Below, one piece after another: positions 1 to 11,201 of a DNA stretch of 64,000 nt. Each line of letters opens with the position of its first letter. Within the stretch, counting starts at the first letter, position 1. The stretch lies in NCBI RefSeq assembly GCF_024171925.1, contig NZ_JAMTCO010000002.1, positions 213,041-277,040 on the forward strand. Reading direction: 5' to 3'. This DNA comes from Actinokineospora diospyrosa. Lineage in GTDB: Bacteria; Actinomycetota; Actinomycetes; Mycobacteriales; Pseudonocardiaceae. Below the pieces are notes generated by a model. The model was not told the DNA's origin and did no database searches. It saw only the letters and a program-made list of their open reading frames with translations. The position numbers were made by a program, and so were the translations under genes.

Positions 1-303
1 ATCACCGAGTACGCCCAGCAGCAGCTCGGCGACGTCGTGTTCGTGCAGCTGCCCGAGCTGGGCGACCGCGTCGAGGCGGGCGCCTCGATCGGCGAGGTCG
101 AGTCGACCAAGAGCGTCTCCGACCTCTACGCCCCGCTCAGCGGTGAGGTCGTCGCGGTCAACGACGCGGTCGCCGAGCAGGCCGACCTGCTCAACTCCGA
201 CCCCTACGGCGAGGGCTGGCTGATCGAGATCAGGGTCGACGACCCCGACGCGCTCGAGGCGCTGCTCGACGCCGACGCCTACCAGGCCCTTACCGAAGCC
301 TGA
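1..303 (+). CDS. gcvH: Glycine cleavage system H protein (C-terminal part, cut by window edge)
   Basis: The open frame runs in from before base 1 and stops with TGA at 301-303, giving about 100 residues of the usual 125-130. The lipoyl-attachment motif ESTKSVSD is present, with the modified lysine encoded at 109-111. The downstream PLSGEVVAVN segment is typical of the lipoyl fold. GcvH shuttles the aminomethyl group between the P, T and L proteins of glycine cleavage in the cytoplasm. It lies upstream of garA and ftsR and 4 kb from gcvP, the order known in mycobacteria (Rv1826-Rv1832). The true start is outside the window. Confidence 0.95.
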   Translation: MTEYAQQQLGDVVFVQLPELGDRVEAGASIGEVESTKSVSDLYAPLSGEVVAVNDAVAEQADLLNSDPYGEGWLIEIRVDDPDALEALLDADAYQALTEA

Positions 304-446
304 CCCCGCGTGAGACGATCTTGACCCGCTGGTCCGGCCGTCCCCGGCCCCCCGCCACCCGCGAAGGGGTACCACTGGTCCGGCGCCTGATCGCGCACGG
401 TACGTTGGCAACTGTTCAGCGCAACTGACCAGCAGGAGGAGCTCAG

Positions 447-902
447 GTGAGCACCAACGACGGGCCCGGCGTCCCGCCGGAGCAGTCTCCGGAGCGGACT
501 TCGGTCTTCCGGGCCGACTTCCTCACCGACCCCGAGGCCCAGGCGGCCGCTCGGGCGCCCGAGCCCGCTGTCGCGGGTGTGGACGCCCTGCCCGCGGGCT
601 CGGCGCTGCTGGTGGTCAAGCGCGGCCCCAACGCGGGGTCGCGGTTCCTGCTCGACCGCGACACCACCAGCGCGGGCAGGCACCCCGACAGCGACATCTT
701 CCTCGACGACGTCACCGTCTCCCGGCGGCACGCGGAGTTCCGCCGCGAGGGCGGGGAGTTCGTGGTGATCGACGTCGGCAGCCTCAACGGCACCTACGTC
801 AACCGCGAGCCGGTCGACCAGGCCGTGCTCGCCGGTGGCGACGAGGTGCAGATCGGCAAGTTCCGCCTGGTGTTCCTCACCGGCCCCGGCGCGGGGGCCT
901 AG
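447..902 (+). CDS. garA: FHA-domain regulator GarA/OdhI-type
   Basis: A 151-residue protein starting at GTG 447 behind an AGGAGGA box at 434-440. An N-terminal tail of about 45 residues is followed by a forkhead-associated domain with all phosphopeptide-binding landmarks: GRHPDSD (R78), SRRH (S92-H95) and GSLNGTY (N114). GarA/OdhI binds and inhibits 2-oxoglutarate dehydrogenase and regulates glutamate metabolism; phosphorylation of the tail by PknB/PknG closes the FHA domain on itself. The tail motif here is ERTSVFRADF. The M. tuberculosis motif is ETTSVF, so only the second Thr (T18 here) is kept and the first, the PknG site, is Arg17. The neighbours gcvH and ftsR match the conserved locus. 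Confidence 0.95.
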   Translation: MSTNDGPGVPPEQSPERTSVFRADFLTDPEAQAAARAPEPAVAGVDALPAGSALLVVKRGPNAGSRFLLDRDTTSAGRHPDSDIFLDDVTVSRRHAEFRREGGEFVVIDVGSLNGTYVNREPVDQAVLAGGDEVQIGKFRLVFLTGPGAGA

Positions 903-908
903 GGGCGC

Positions 909-1622
909 GTGACGGCCGCCGGTCGGCAGCCGCGGGTCGGGTCGAGCATCGGCGCCGTGCTGGCGCAGCTGCGGCCGGACTTCCCGGACGTGACCATCTC
1001 CAAGATCCGCTTCCTCGAGTCGGAGGGGCTGGTCAGCCCGGAACGCACGCCGTCGGGGTACCGGCGGTTCACCGACGCGGATGTGGCCAGGCTGCGCTTC
1101 GTGCTCGCCGCGCAGCGCGACCACTACCTGCCGCTCAAGGTCATCAAGGAACAGCTCGACCGCTCGGGCGGGCCACCGGGGACGGCGGCCCGCCCGACGC
1201 GCGGTCTGGTCTCGGTACCCGCCGTCGTGGCGCCGGAACCGACCAGCACCCCACCGCGGCTCACCCGCGACGAGTTGCTCGAGCGCGCCGGGATCACCGC
1301 GCAGACCCTGCTCGAGCTCGAGCAGTACGGCCTGCTGGGCGCGGCCGCGGACGGCGTGTTCGACGGTGACGCGCTCACCGTCGCCACGACCGCGACGGCG
1401 CTCGCCGAGTACGGCATCGAACCCCGGCACCTGCGCGCGTTCCGCGCCGCGGCCGACCGCGAGGTCGGGTTGGTCGAGCAGGTGCTCACACCCCTGTTCC
1501 GCCAACGTGATCCGTCCGCGCGGGCGCGCGCGGACGAGGCGGCCGAGGACCTCGCGGCGCTCTCGGTGACGCTGCACTCGCTACTGGTGAGGGCCGGTCT
1601 GCGCAGAGTCACCGGCAGGTAG
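909..1622 (+). CDS. ftsR: MerR-family transcriptional regulator FtsR
   Basis: A 237-residue protein starting at GTG 909, only 6 nt after garA, so probably co-transcribed. An N-terminal MerR helix-turn-helix covers roughly residues 12-85 (ISKIRFLESEGLVSP, then SGYRRF and a wing). An actinobacterial C-terminal half follows that lacks an obvious metal or drug pocket. The position after garA and the sequence match the Rv1828/FtsR family, which in Corynebacterium activates ftsZ and affects cell division. Regulation of ftsZ here is inferred from the family, not seen. Confidence 0.88.
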   Translation: MTAAGRQPRVGSSIGAVLAQLRPDFPDVTISKIRFLESEGLVSPERTPSGYRRFTDADVARLRFVLAAQRDHYLPLKVIKEQLDRSGGPPGTAARPTRGLVSVPAVVAPEPTSTPPRLTRDELLERAGITAQTLLELEQYGLLGAAADGVFDGDALTVATTATALAEYGIEPRHLRAFRAAADREVGLVEQVLTPLFRQRDPSARARADEAAEDLAALSVTLHSLLVRAGLRRVTGR

Positions 1623-1784
1623 CGGCCCGCGCGCGGCGGTGCGCGGGGTGAACCGATCATCCCGGAATAGACGTGAGATAGGCGGGCGTGGGGACCAGAT
1701 GGCGGGTAGCGTCGAACTAGGCGATGAGCGATCCTCGATGGGACGGGACGCCGATGCCCCAGCGAGCGGAGGGAGGCGAGCCCG

Positions 1785-2258
1785 ATGAGCGAGATGCGCG
1801 TCGTGGGGGTGCGGGTGGAGTTGCCCGCGAACCAGCCGATCTTGTTGCTGCGCGAGACCGAGGGAGAGCGGTACCTGCCGATCTGGATCGGATCGGTGGA
1901 GGCCACCGCGATCGCCCTTGAGCAGCAGGGGGTGCGGCCCGCGCGGCCGCTGACCCACGACCTGCTCAAGGACGTGATCGGCGCGCTGGGCCGCGAACTC
2001 GAACAGGTCCGGATCACCGACCTGCGCGAGGGGACCTTCTTCGCCGAACTGGTCTTCGACGGGGACGTGCGCGTCTCCGCCCGGCCGAGCGACTCGGTCG
2101 CGCTGGCGCTGCGCGTCGGCGTGCCGATCCACGCCGAGGACTCCGTGCTCCAGGAAGCCGGGCTGATCATCCCGGACGAGCAGGAGGACGAGGTCGAGAA
2201 GTTCCGCGAGTTCCTCGACTCCGTCTCCCCGGAAGACTTCCGCGGCGCCGACACTTAG
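1785..2258 (+). CDS. Bifunctional nuclease family protein (DUF151)
   Basis: A 157-residue protein, ATG 1785, with a purine-rich GGAGGGAGG ribosome site at about 1769-1777. The whole chain matches the DUF151/bifunctional nuclease family: LPIWIGSVEATAIA near residues 26-39, and RPSDSVALALR followed by VPIHAE near residues 103-120. It corresponds by position to mycobacterial Rv1829. Members fold like plant bifunctional DNase/RNases, but their bacterial role is not settled. The acidic C-terminal tail is usual for actinobacterial members. Confidence 0.88.
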   Translation: MSEMRVVGVRVELPANQPILLLRETEGERYLPIWIGSVEATAIALEQQGVRPARPLTHDLLKDVIGALGRELEQVRITDLREGTFFAELVFDGDVRVSARPSDSVALALRVGVPIHAEDSVLQEAGLIIPDEQEDEVEKFREFLDSVSPEDFRGADT

Positions 2259-2376
2259 CAGGCCCAGGCCGACGGGTCACGGTCCCCCACCACTCTGCGT
2301 TACCGCTACCGGCCCCCGAACCGCCCTGCGGACCCCATCCCCACCAGCGACTCCCACCCCCTCCCCGCGCGTCGCG

Positions 2377-2405
2377 TTGACCTCTCCGCGCCCCCGTCTT
2401 ACCGT
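2377..2405 (+). promoter_or_regulatory. Predicted housekeeping promoter for the second merR gene
   Basis: Within the 306-bp gap 2259-2564, TTGACC (2377-2382) and TACCGT (2400-2405) are separated by 17 bp, a plausible sigma-70-type pair for the merR gene starting at 2565. The rest of the gap is C-rich and shows no gene. This is a consensus match only. Confidence 0.4.
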
Positions 2406-2564
2406 CACAGACGAGCGAAACACCCCGGGGCGGGACAGCGGCCACCACCGCACCGACCGCGGTCCTGGACCCAGGTGTGCGCCGCTCGGCCGAGGCGTTC
2501 CCCATGGCGGAACGGGCGGTCTCGTTCGCCGGCCACATCGGTGGTCGGACGAGGGGAGGCAGGC

Positions 2565-3134
2565 GTGTTCGAGGAAGTTCCCGTCGAGGCTGGCTCCGTT
2601 GTCGGCGGCGAGCAGGGCGAACTGTTCCCGGACGCCTCGCTGCCCGATGAGCTCGTCGGCTACCGGGGTCCGGCCGCGTGCCAGATCGCGGGCATCACCT
2701 ACCGGCAGCTCGACTACTGGGCCCGCACCAGCCTGGTCGTGCCCACGGTGCGCAGCGCGCACGGCTCCGGGTCGCAACGGCTCTACTCGTTCAAGGACGT
2801 GCTCGTCCTCAAGGTCGTCAAGCGGCTGCTCGACACCGGTGTCTCGCTGCAGAACATCCGGGTCGCGGTCGACCACCTGCGCAGGCGCGGGGTGCGCGAC
2901 CTGGCCAAGATCACCCTCTTCAGCGACGGCACCACGGTCTACGAGTGCACCTCGCCGGAGGAGGTCGTCGACCTGCTGCAGGGCGGCCAGGGCGTGTTCG
3001 GCATCGCCGTCAGCGGCGCCATCCGCGAGATCAGCGGCACCATCCACGAGTTCCCCGCCGAGCGCGCCGACGGCGTCGAGGTCCCGGTCGACGACGAGCT
3101 CACCCAGCGCCGCAAGGCCCGCAACGCGGGTTAG
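2565..3134 (+). CDS. MerR-family regulator (Rv1830-like)
   Basis: A 189-residue protein. I start it at GTG 2565 because GAGGGGAGG lies just upstream (2551-2559) and the conserved family start is near there; an in-frame upstream start at 2475 has no ribosome site. The MerR helix-turn-helix is unusual in starting about 35 residues in (YRGPAACQIAGITYRQLDYWARTSLV), followed by a long recognition/dimer helix (VLKVVKRLLDTGVSLQNIRVAV). In mycobacteria the equivalent gene sits in the same place before gcvP. Its targets are unknown from sequence alone. Confidence 0.88.
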   Translation: MFEEVPVEAGSVVGGEQGELFPDASLPDELVGYRGPAACQIAGITYRQLDYWARTSLVVPTVRSAHGSGSQRLYSFKDVLVLKVVKRLLDTGVSLQNIRVAVDHLRRRGVRDLAKITLFSDGTTVYECTSPEEVVDLLQGGQGVFGIAVSGAIREISGTIHEFPAERADGVEVPVDDELTQRRKARNAG

Positions 3135-3148
3135 TCGCGCGCGGGCTC

Positions 3149-3928
3149 TTAGGCCACCGTGTACGGGGTCGTCAGCGCGACGCAGGTGAAGCCGACCCGC
3201 TCCAGGATGGGGCGGCTCGTCGGCAGCGCGTCCACCTGCAGGTAGCGCACCCCGCGCTGCTGGGCCTTGCGCGCACGGTGGCTCACCAGGGCCCGGTAAA
3301 TCCCACGGCCACGCCACGCTTCGACAGTGCCGCCGCCCCAGAGGCCCGCGAACTCGGTACCCGGGTAGTAGGCCGTGCGGGCGGCGCTCACCGGTTCATC
3401 TCCGGCCATGGCCAGCACGACGTCCATGAGGCCCTCGGCCAGCCCGGCGCGCATGCGCCGACCCAGCCAGCTGTGGTCCTCGCCGAATGCGGCCTCGTGC
3501 ACCCACACCACGCGATCGATGTCAGCGTCGTCGGACACCTCCACCAGCCGCACCCCCGCGGGCGGCGCGAAATCGGGCACGGCGGCGGCCTCGGCGATCA
3601 TCACCGCTTCCACCCCGCCCGCGACCAGCCCGGCCGCTGCCAGCCGGGCACCGAGGTCAGCGGGGGTGTCGTGGTGGTAGAGCTTCCACTCAGCGTGGCC
3701 CTCGACCGTGCGCAACCACGCGACGGTGTCGGCGATGACCCGGTCGGCCGTCGCCTCGTCGAGTGACGACCACAGCACGCCGGACCACCCGTCCGGCCCG
3801 ACCCCGAGGTGCCTGGTCAGCCGGTCGGTGCGCTCGGCGGCGGCCGCCCCGTCGGAAGGGGGCAGGTCACGGCGCAGCTGCGCGTCGTAGACGGCGCGGA
3901 TGGCCGCGGTGTCCCAGGTGGAGCCCAT
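3149..3928 (-). CDS. GNAT-family N-acetyltransferase
   Basis: A 259-residue protein convergent with the merR gene (stop codons 14 nt apart). The start is ATG at 3928 (MGSTWDTAAIRAVYD); the frame stays open further upstream but runs into the riboswitch region. The C-terminal half is a GNAT fold: a V-x-GG-x-EAV-like strand, GLWGGGTVEAWRGRGIYRALV as the acetyl-CoA pyrophosphate loop (R-G-x-G), then YLQVDALPTSRPILERVGF. The substrate is unknown. The gene interrupts the otherwise mycobacteria-like merR-gcvP order. Confidence 0.85.
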   Translation of the reverse strand: MGSTWDTAAIRAVYDAQLRRDLPPSDGAAAAERTDRLTRHLGVGPDGWSGVLWSSLDEATADRVIADTVAWLRTVEGHAEWKLYHHDTPADLGARLAAAGLVAGGVEAVMIAEAAAVPDFAPPAGVRLVEVSDDADIDRVVWVHEAAFGEDHSWLGRRMRAGLAEGLMDVVLAMAGDEPVSAARTAYYPGTEFAGLWGGGTVEAWRGRGIYRALVSHRARKAQQRGVRYLQVDALPTSRPILERVGFTCVALTTPYTVA

Positions 3929-4009
3929 GGTGGGCAGTGCACCGCGAACCACACCCGGTCCGCAATCGAATTGCACCCCGGACGGGTTAGACTCAACTCG
4001 CGTCGCTGA

Positions 4010-4230
4010 ACCCGTGCGGGAGAGTCCGGCCGGTCCACCAGACCGGCACGGCGCCGAAGGAGCAAATCCTCCCCGGAACCTCTCAGGCAAACGGACCGTG
4101 CGGGTGAGACGCCTCTGGAAAGTGGGCGAGCCGGCACGACCGGGGAGCCCCGCCGAAGGTGCAAGTCGCGTCCCGGGCAGGGTCGCGGTGAAGCTCTCAG
4201 GCGCCTTCGGGCACGGACAGAGGGGGAGGG
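4010..4230 (+). promoter_or_regulatory. Tandem glycine riboswitch upstream of gcvP
   Basis: Two glycine aptamers lie in tandem in the gcvP leader. Aptamer I (about 4011-4118) shows the core elements GCGGGAGAG, CGCCGAAGGAGCAA, CTCAGGCAAA and GACGCCTCTGGA. Aptamer II (about 4124-4227) shows CCGCCGAAGGTGCAAG and CTCTCAGGC. They are joined by the short purine linker normal for this class. The ligand and ON-switch behaviour are known for gcv riboswitches. Here the ribosome site GAGGAG (about 4277-4282) and a TTG start follow about 50 nt later, so control of translation or readthrough is plausible. No terminator was resolved by eye. Confidence 0.93.
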
Positions 4231-4287
4231 CCACACGGGCGGACCGCCCGTGCCAGGCCCGACCCCCTGCACGCCCGAGGAGCCCCA

Positions 4288-7161
<2,874 letters not shown>

Positions 7162-7175
7162 GCACCGTTGTCGAG

Positions 7176-7208
7176 GGTGGCCCGCCGAGTGGTTCTCGGC
7201 GGGCCACC
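7176..7208 (+). terminator. Intrinsic-type terminator after gcvP
   Basis: A perfect 14-bp GC-rich stem (7176-7189 with 7195-7208) closes a 5-nt loop 15 bp after the gcvP stop. No long T-run follows, which is common in actinobacteria. Confidence 0.8.
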
Positions 7209-7291
7209 GCCCGTTGCGGCCTGGGAAGATGGCGGGTGCCCCTGGTGTTGGGCGAAGTGTCATCCCTGAACCCGCAACGGTAAGGAACTCC

Positions 7292-8119
7292 ATGCCGAAC
7301 GTCCCAGCCGTCGCGCTCAACGACGGCACCACCATCCCGCAGGTCGGCTTCGGGGTGTGGCAGGTGCCCGACGACGTCGTCGGCGCCGCGATCAGCACCG
7401 CGCTGGAAGCCGGTTACCGCGGCATCGACACCGCGGCCGCCTACCGCAACGAGACCGGCACCGGCCGGGCGATCGCCGAGTCCGGCCTGCCGCGCGCGGA
7501 GATCCACGTCACCACCAAGCTCTGGAATACCGACCAGGGCTACGACCCGACGCTGCGCGCCTTCGACGCCAGCCTCGAGCGGCTCGGCCTCGAGCAGGTC
7601 GACCTCTACCTGATCCACTGGCCGACGCCCTCGCGCGACACCTTCGTCGACACCTGGCGGGCGTTCGAGAAGATCCGCGCCGACGGCCGCGCCCGCTCGA
7701 TCGGGGTGTCCAACTTCCACGTCGCGCACCTGCGCAGGCTCTTCGACGAGACCGACGTGGTGCCGGTGCTCAACCAGATCGAGCTGCACCCGAACCTGCC
7801 GCAGACCGAGCTGCGCGCCTTCCACGCCGAGCACGGCATCGCGACCGAGGCGTGGAGTCCGCTCGCCTCCGGTCAGCTGCTCTCGGACCCGGTGGTCGGC
7901 GGCCTCGCCGACAAGCACGGCAAGACCGCGGCGCAGGTGATCCTGCGCTGGCACGTGCAGCTGGGCAACGTGGTGATCCCCAAGTCGGTCACCCCGGAGC
8001 GGATCCGGGCCAACATCGACGTGTTCGACTTCGCGCTCGACGGCGACGACCTGATCGCGTTGGCGGGCCTGGAGAACGGGCAGCGCACCGGCCCGGACCC
8101 GGAGCGGTTCAACGGGTAA
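7292..8119 (+). CDS. Aldo/keto reductase
   Basis: A 275-residue protein starting at ATG 7292 with AAGGA at 7282-7286. It is a complete AKR barrel with the catalytic tetrad D46 (GIDTAAAY), Y51, K76 (TTKLWN) and H109 (YLIHWP), and the C-terminal NADPH signature IPKSVTPERIRANIDVFDF. It resembles the 2,5-diketo-gluconate/methylglyoxal reductase branch common in actinobacteria, where it acts as a cytosolic NADPH-dependent carbonyl reductase. It stands alone between terminators and a divergent-function gene. The physiological substrate cannot be read from sequence. Confidence 0.92.
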   Translation: MPNVPAVALNDGTTIPQVGFGVWQVPDDVVGAAISTALEAGYRGIDTAAAYRNETGTGRAIAESGLPRAEIHVTTKLWNTDQGYDPTLRAFDASLERLGLEQVDLYLIHWPTPSRDTFVDTWRAFEKIRADGRARSIGVSNFHVAHLRRLFDETDVVPVLNQIELHPNLPQTELRAFHAEHGIATEAWSPLASGQLLSDPVVGGLADKHGKTAAQVILRWHVQLGNVVIPKSVTPERIRANIDVFDFALDGDDLIALAGLENGQRTGPDPERFNG

Positions 8120-8230
8120 CGGTGAAAAACATCCCGAGTCACTCGGGTTGACGCATTCAGTTCCCCTAATAGAGTGCATTGCGCCTGGCGCGGACACGGA
8201 CCGGCATATCCGTCGCGCGGAAAGGACGTG

Positions 8231-9991
8231 ATGGCACGACATCGGGGGCGCACAAGAGTGAGTCCGGGGCTGATCGCCCTCGGCGTGGTCTCCCTGCTGG
8301 TGCTGGGGTGGGCGGGCTGGGGGTGGATCAGCGCCCGGATCGATCAAGCGGCGGCGCGCGAGCACGGGTGCCCCGCCGGGCCGGAGGTGTTGCGGGTCGC
8401 GGTGACCCCGTCGGCCGAGCGGCCGGTGCGCGAGGCCGCCAAGCGGTGGAACGCCGGGTCGACCGTGGTCGGCGCGCATTGCGTGCGGGTCAACGTGAGT
8501 TCCGCCGAGTCGCCCGCCGCGCTCGCCGGGTTGACCGGTGAGTGGAACACCCGCGAGCTCGGCGACCGCCCGGACGCGTGGCTGCCGGAGTCCTCGCTGT
8601 GGACCGACCGGTTGGCCGCCACCGACGACGCGCTGCTGGCCGCCGCGCCGGAGCCCGTCGCCACCAGCCCGGTCGTGCTCGCCGCCCCGGAACCGGCCGC
8701 CCGGCTGCTGACCGGCACCGCCCGGTTCCGCTGGGCCGAGTTGGCCGCGCTCACCGCCGACACCAGCGGCTGGACGCGCTTCGGCGAGCCGGGCTGGGGT
8801 CGGCTCACCGTCGCGCTCCCCGCGCCGCTGACCAACACCGCCAGCGCGCTCGCCGTGCAGAGCACCCTCGTCGGGGTCGCCCAGGAGAGCCCGGTGACCC
8901 AGAACGTGCTCGCCAGGCAACCGGTCGGCGCCGCGCTCGCCGCGCTGGCGCAGGCGCAGCCCGCCGACGTGCCGGACACGACGCGGGCCGCGCTGGCCGT
9001 GCTCGGCGAGAACCCGCTGATGGTCGACGCCCCGTACGGCGCGGTGGCCGCGCTGGAGGTGGACCTGTTCCGCCGCAACCTCGGCGACGACGGCCGCCCG
9101 GCGGCCAAGCGCCCGCTGTGGGAGGTGGTCGCCGACGGCCCGACCCCGGTCGCCGACTTCCCGTTCGTCGCGCTGACCGGGCCCGAGGTGGGGCCGGTGC
9201 GCACCGAGGCGGCCGACCGGTTCCGCCGGTTCCTGCAGGAACCCGAGCAGCAGCGCGAGTTCTCCGCGGCGGGCCTGCGCGGGGCGGGCGCGCCGCAGCG
9301 GCCCACCGCGGCGATGGGCATGACCTGGGCCGAGATCGTCCCCGGGTTCGCCAGGTCCGACCCGAACACCACCCAGCGGATCGCCACCACCTGGGCGAAC
9401 GCCGTCGAGGGCGGCGGGATCGTGACGATCATGGTCGACGTCTCGCGGACCATGGGCACCGACGGCGGCGACGGCCGCACCCGGCTGGACTGGGTGAAGG
9501 ACGCGCTGAAGGGGTACGCGGACTACACGGTGTCCGGATCCCTTGGCCTGTGGCCGTTTTCGCGTGGCCTGGAGAAGGGGAAGCCTTACGCGGTGGCGGT
9601 ACCGACCGGGCCTGTCGTCAACCGGCGCGTCTCGGTGCACGCCGCTGTTGACGGACTTACCGCCAACGGGGCCACGGACTTCTACGAGTCGGTGGTCGCC
9701 GGGTACCGCTCGGCTGTGCAGGGTTACGTTCCCGGGCGGCTGAACCAGCTCGTCGTCATCACCGACGGCGGCGCTGACGGTGCGATGTCGTTGTCCCAGG
9801 CCAAAGCCGCCATCCGGCGGGTGTCGGAGAAGGACAAATCCGTGCCGATCGACGTGATCGCGATCGGCCGCGACCCGGACCGCGGTGCCCTGCGGGACCT
9901 GGCGGCGTCCACCGGCGGTCGGCTGACCGTGCTGCCGGACGCCCGCGGGGTCGTCGCCGCGCTCGGGCAGGCCGTCACCGGGCGGGACTGA
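8231..9991 (+). CDS. Membrane-anchored solute-binding/VWA-domain protein
   Basis: A 586-residue protein. ATG 8231 is preceded by GGAAAGGA. One N-terminal membrane segment covers about residues 13-33 with a short basic cytoplasmic head, so the rest should be outside. Residues about 45-390 look like an extracellular solute-binding fold (VLRVAVTPSAERPV start; alanine-rich alternating strands). Residues about 395-585 form a von Willebrand A domain with MIDAS motif D403-V-S405 and a later TDGGADG. The ligand is unknown. VWA domains bind protein partners through a divalent metal, so an envelope sensing or scaffold role is possible but inferred. Confidence 0.8.
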   Translation: MARHRGRTRVSPGLIALGVVSLLVLGWAGWGWISARIDQAAAREHGCPAGPEVLRVAVTPSAERPVREAAKRWNAGSTVVGAHCVRVNVSSAESPAALAGLTGEWNTRELGDRPDAWLPESSLWTDRLAATDDALLAAAPEPVATSPVVLAAPEPAARLLTGTARFRWAELAALTADTSGWTRFGEPGWGRLTVALPAPLTNTASALAVQSTLVGVAQESPVTQNVLARQPVGAALAALAQAQPADVPDTTRAALAVLGENPLMVDAPYGAVAALEVDLFRRNLGDDGRPAAKRPLWEVVADGPTPVADFPFVALTGPEVGPVRTEAADRFRRFLQEPEQQREFSAAGLRGAGAPQRPTAAMGMTWAEIVPGFARSDPNTTQRIATTWANAVEGGGIVTIMVDVSRTMGTDGGDGRTRLDWVKDALKGYADYTVSGSLGLWPFSRGLEKGKPYAVAVPTGPVVNRRVSVHAAVDGLTANGATDFYESVVAGYRSAVQGYVPGRLNQLVVITDGGADGAMSLSQAKAAIRRVSEKDKSVPIDVIAIGRDPDRGALRDLAASTGGRLTVLPDARGVVAALGQAVTGRD

Positions 9992-10207
9992 GCCTGTGGA
10001 CGAGCGGCGACGGGCCGTCGCCCGGGTGGCCCTAGTGGCTCGACTCAGGGCGTTGGCCGTGTATCGGCGGGTCCACGGCGTGGCCGGCAAGGCGCCGCAA
10101 CGTCCTCGTACTGGGTGTACTTGGGCGCTTGCGGCAACGCCGCCAGGCGCGTCGTGGGCGGGTCGAGACACGGTCGACGTTCTGGGTCGTGCTACTAGGA
10201 TCCGTCC

Positions 10208-10714
10208 ATGCGCAAAACCATGTTCGCCGCGGTGGTCGCCGCCCTGCTGCTCGTGCTGACGGCGTGCGGCGGGGAACCGGTCGCGGGCGCGCCGACCGAG
10301 CAGCCCGGCAGCGGCCCGGTGAAGGCCAAGGTGCCCGTCGAGCTGCGGCCGGTCACCTCGGTGAAGCCGGGGCTGGAGGTGTCCGGCGCGGACGAGGTCA
10401 TCGGGCCGGACGACACGGTCTACACCCTGGCCCCGTCCATCGGCGAGTTCACCGAGTTCGAGGACGTGCGCCCGGAGAAGACCGACTACGGCTGGGTGAT
10501 CACCATCAAGCTCCCGCCCGCCACCTCGGCGCTGTTCACCAAGTGGACGACCGAGCACGTCGACGAGCAGTTGGCGATCATGGTTGACGGCACGCTCGTC
10601 TCGGCGCCGCGGATCGCCTCGCCGATCACCGGCGGGTCCCTGCAGATCAGCGGCAACTTCACCGAGGACTCGGCGAAGAAGCTCGCCGCCGACATCACCG
10701 GCGGCACCCCGTGA
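10208..10714 (+). CDS. Lipoprotein with SecD P1-head-like domain
   Basis: A 168-residue protein, ATG 10208. The first 20 residues are a lipoprotein signal with lipobox LTAC (C20). The C-terminal 75 residues ([27 protein letters not shown], then AKKLAADI) match the periplasmic head subdomain of SecD, but no membrane segments follow, so this is a stand-alone exported copy. It overlaps rnhA by the GTGA at 10711-10714, implying co-translation. A role in export is not demonstrated; the domain is the only clue. Confidence 0.78.
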   Translation: MRKTMFAAVVAALLLVLTACGGEPVAGAPTEQPGSGPVKAKVPVELRPVTSVKPGLEVSGADEVIGPDDTVYTLAPSIGEFTEFEDVRPEKTDYGWVITIKLPPATSALFTKWTTEHVDEQLAIMVDGTLVSAPRIASPITGGSLQISGNFTEDSAKKLAADITGGTP

Positions 10715-11151
10715 TCGTCGAGATCTACACCGACGGCGCGTGCTCGCCCAACCCCGGTCCCGGTGGGTGGGGCGCGATCCTGCGCTACGGCGCGCACGAG
10801 CGCGAGCTCTCCGGCGGTTCCGCCGAGGAGACGACCAACAACCGCATGGAGCTGATGGCGCCGATCCGCGCCCTGGAATCGCTCACCCGGCCCTCGACCG
10901 TCCACATGTACACCGACAGCACCTACGTCCGGAACGGGATCACGAAGTGGGTCGCGCAGTGGCGGGCCAACGGGTGGCTCACCTCGGCGCGCCAGCCCGT
11001 CAAGAACGTCGACCTCTGGCAGCGGTTGGAGGAGGCGGTGGCGCGGCACGAGGTGCAGTGGCACTGGGTGAAAGGGCACAGCGGGCACCCGGAGAACGAA
11101 CGCGCCGACCAACTGGCCGTGGCGGGGATGCGGGCCGTGCTCGCGGGCTGA
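10711..11151 (+). CDS. rnhA: Ribonuclease HI
   Basis: A 146-residue enzyme with the full RNase HI catalytic set: D8 ([11 protein letters not shown]), E47 (NNRMELMA), D69 (YTDSTYV), H123 ([15 protein letters not shown]) and D133. It cleaves RNA in RNA-DNA hybrids using Mg2+. The GTG start at 10711 sits inside the stop of the lipoprotein gene (4-nt overlap). It ends 32 bp before the RAE promoter of helR. Confidence 0.95.
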   Translation: MIVEIYTDGACSPNPGPGGWGAILRYGAHERELSGGSAEETTNNRMELMAPIRALESLTRPSTVHMYTDSTYVRNGITKWVAQWRANGWLTSARQPVKNVDLWQRLEEAVARHEVQWHWVKGHSGHPENERADQLAVAGMRAVLAG

Positions 11152-11169
11152 GCGCTTCCCCTTCCAACG

Positions 11170-11201
11170 TATAGCGCACCGGGGGGCTTGCGGCAAGGCC
11201 C
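11170..11201 (+). promoter_or_regulatory. Rifamycin-associated element (RAE) with -10 hexamer, helR promoter
   Basis: GGGGCTTGCGGCAAGGCCC at 11183-11201 is an exact copy of the 19-bp RAE inverted repeat known upstream of rifamycin-inducible resistance genes in actinomycetes. TATAGC at 11170-11175 fits a -10 box, with 7 nt between it and the RAE. The same arrangement recurs at 35607-35638. No clear -35 is seen. The element lies 215 bp upstream of the helR start. Confidence 0.9.

Noticed and set aside
1724..1921. 65-codon frame before the DUF151 gene
   Set aside because: It overlaps the DUF151 start in another frame and lacks conservation-like sequence. The DUF151 ATG with GGAGGGAGG is clearly the real start.
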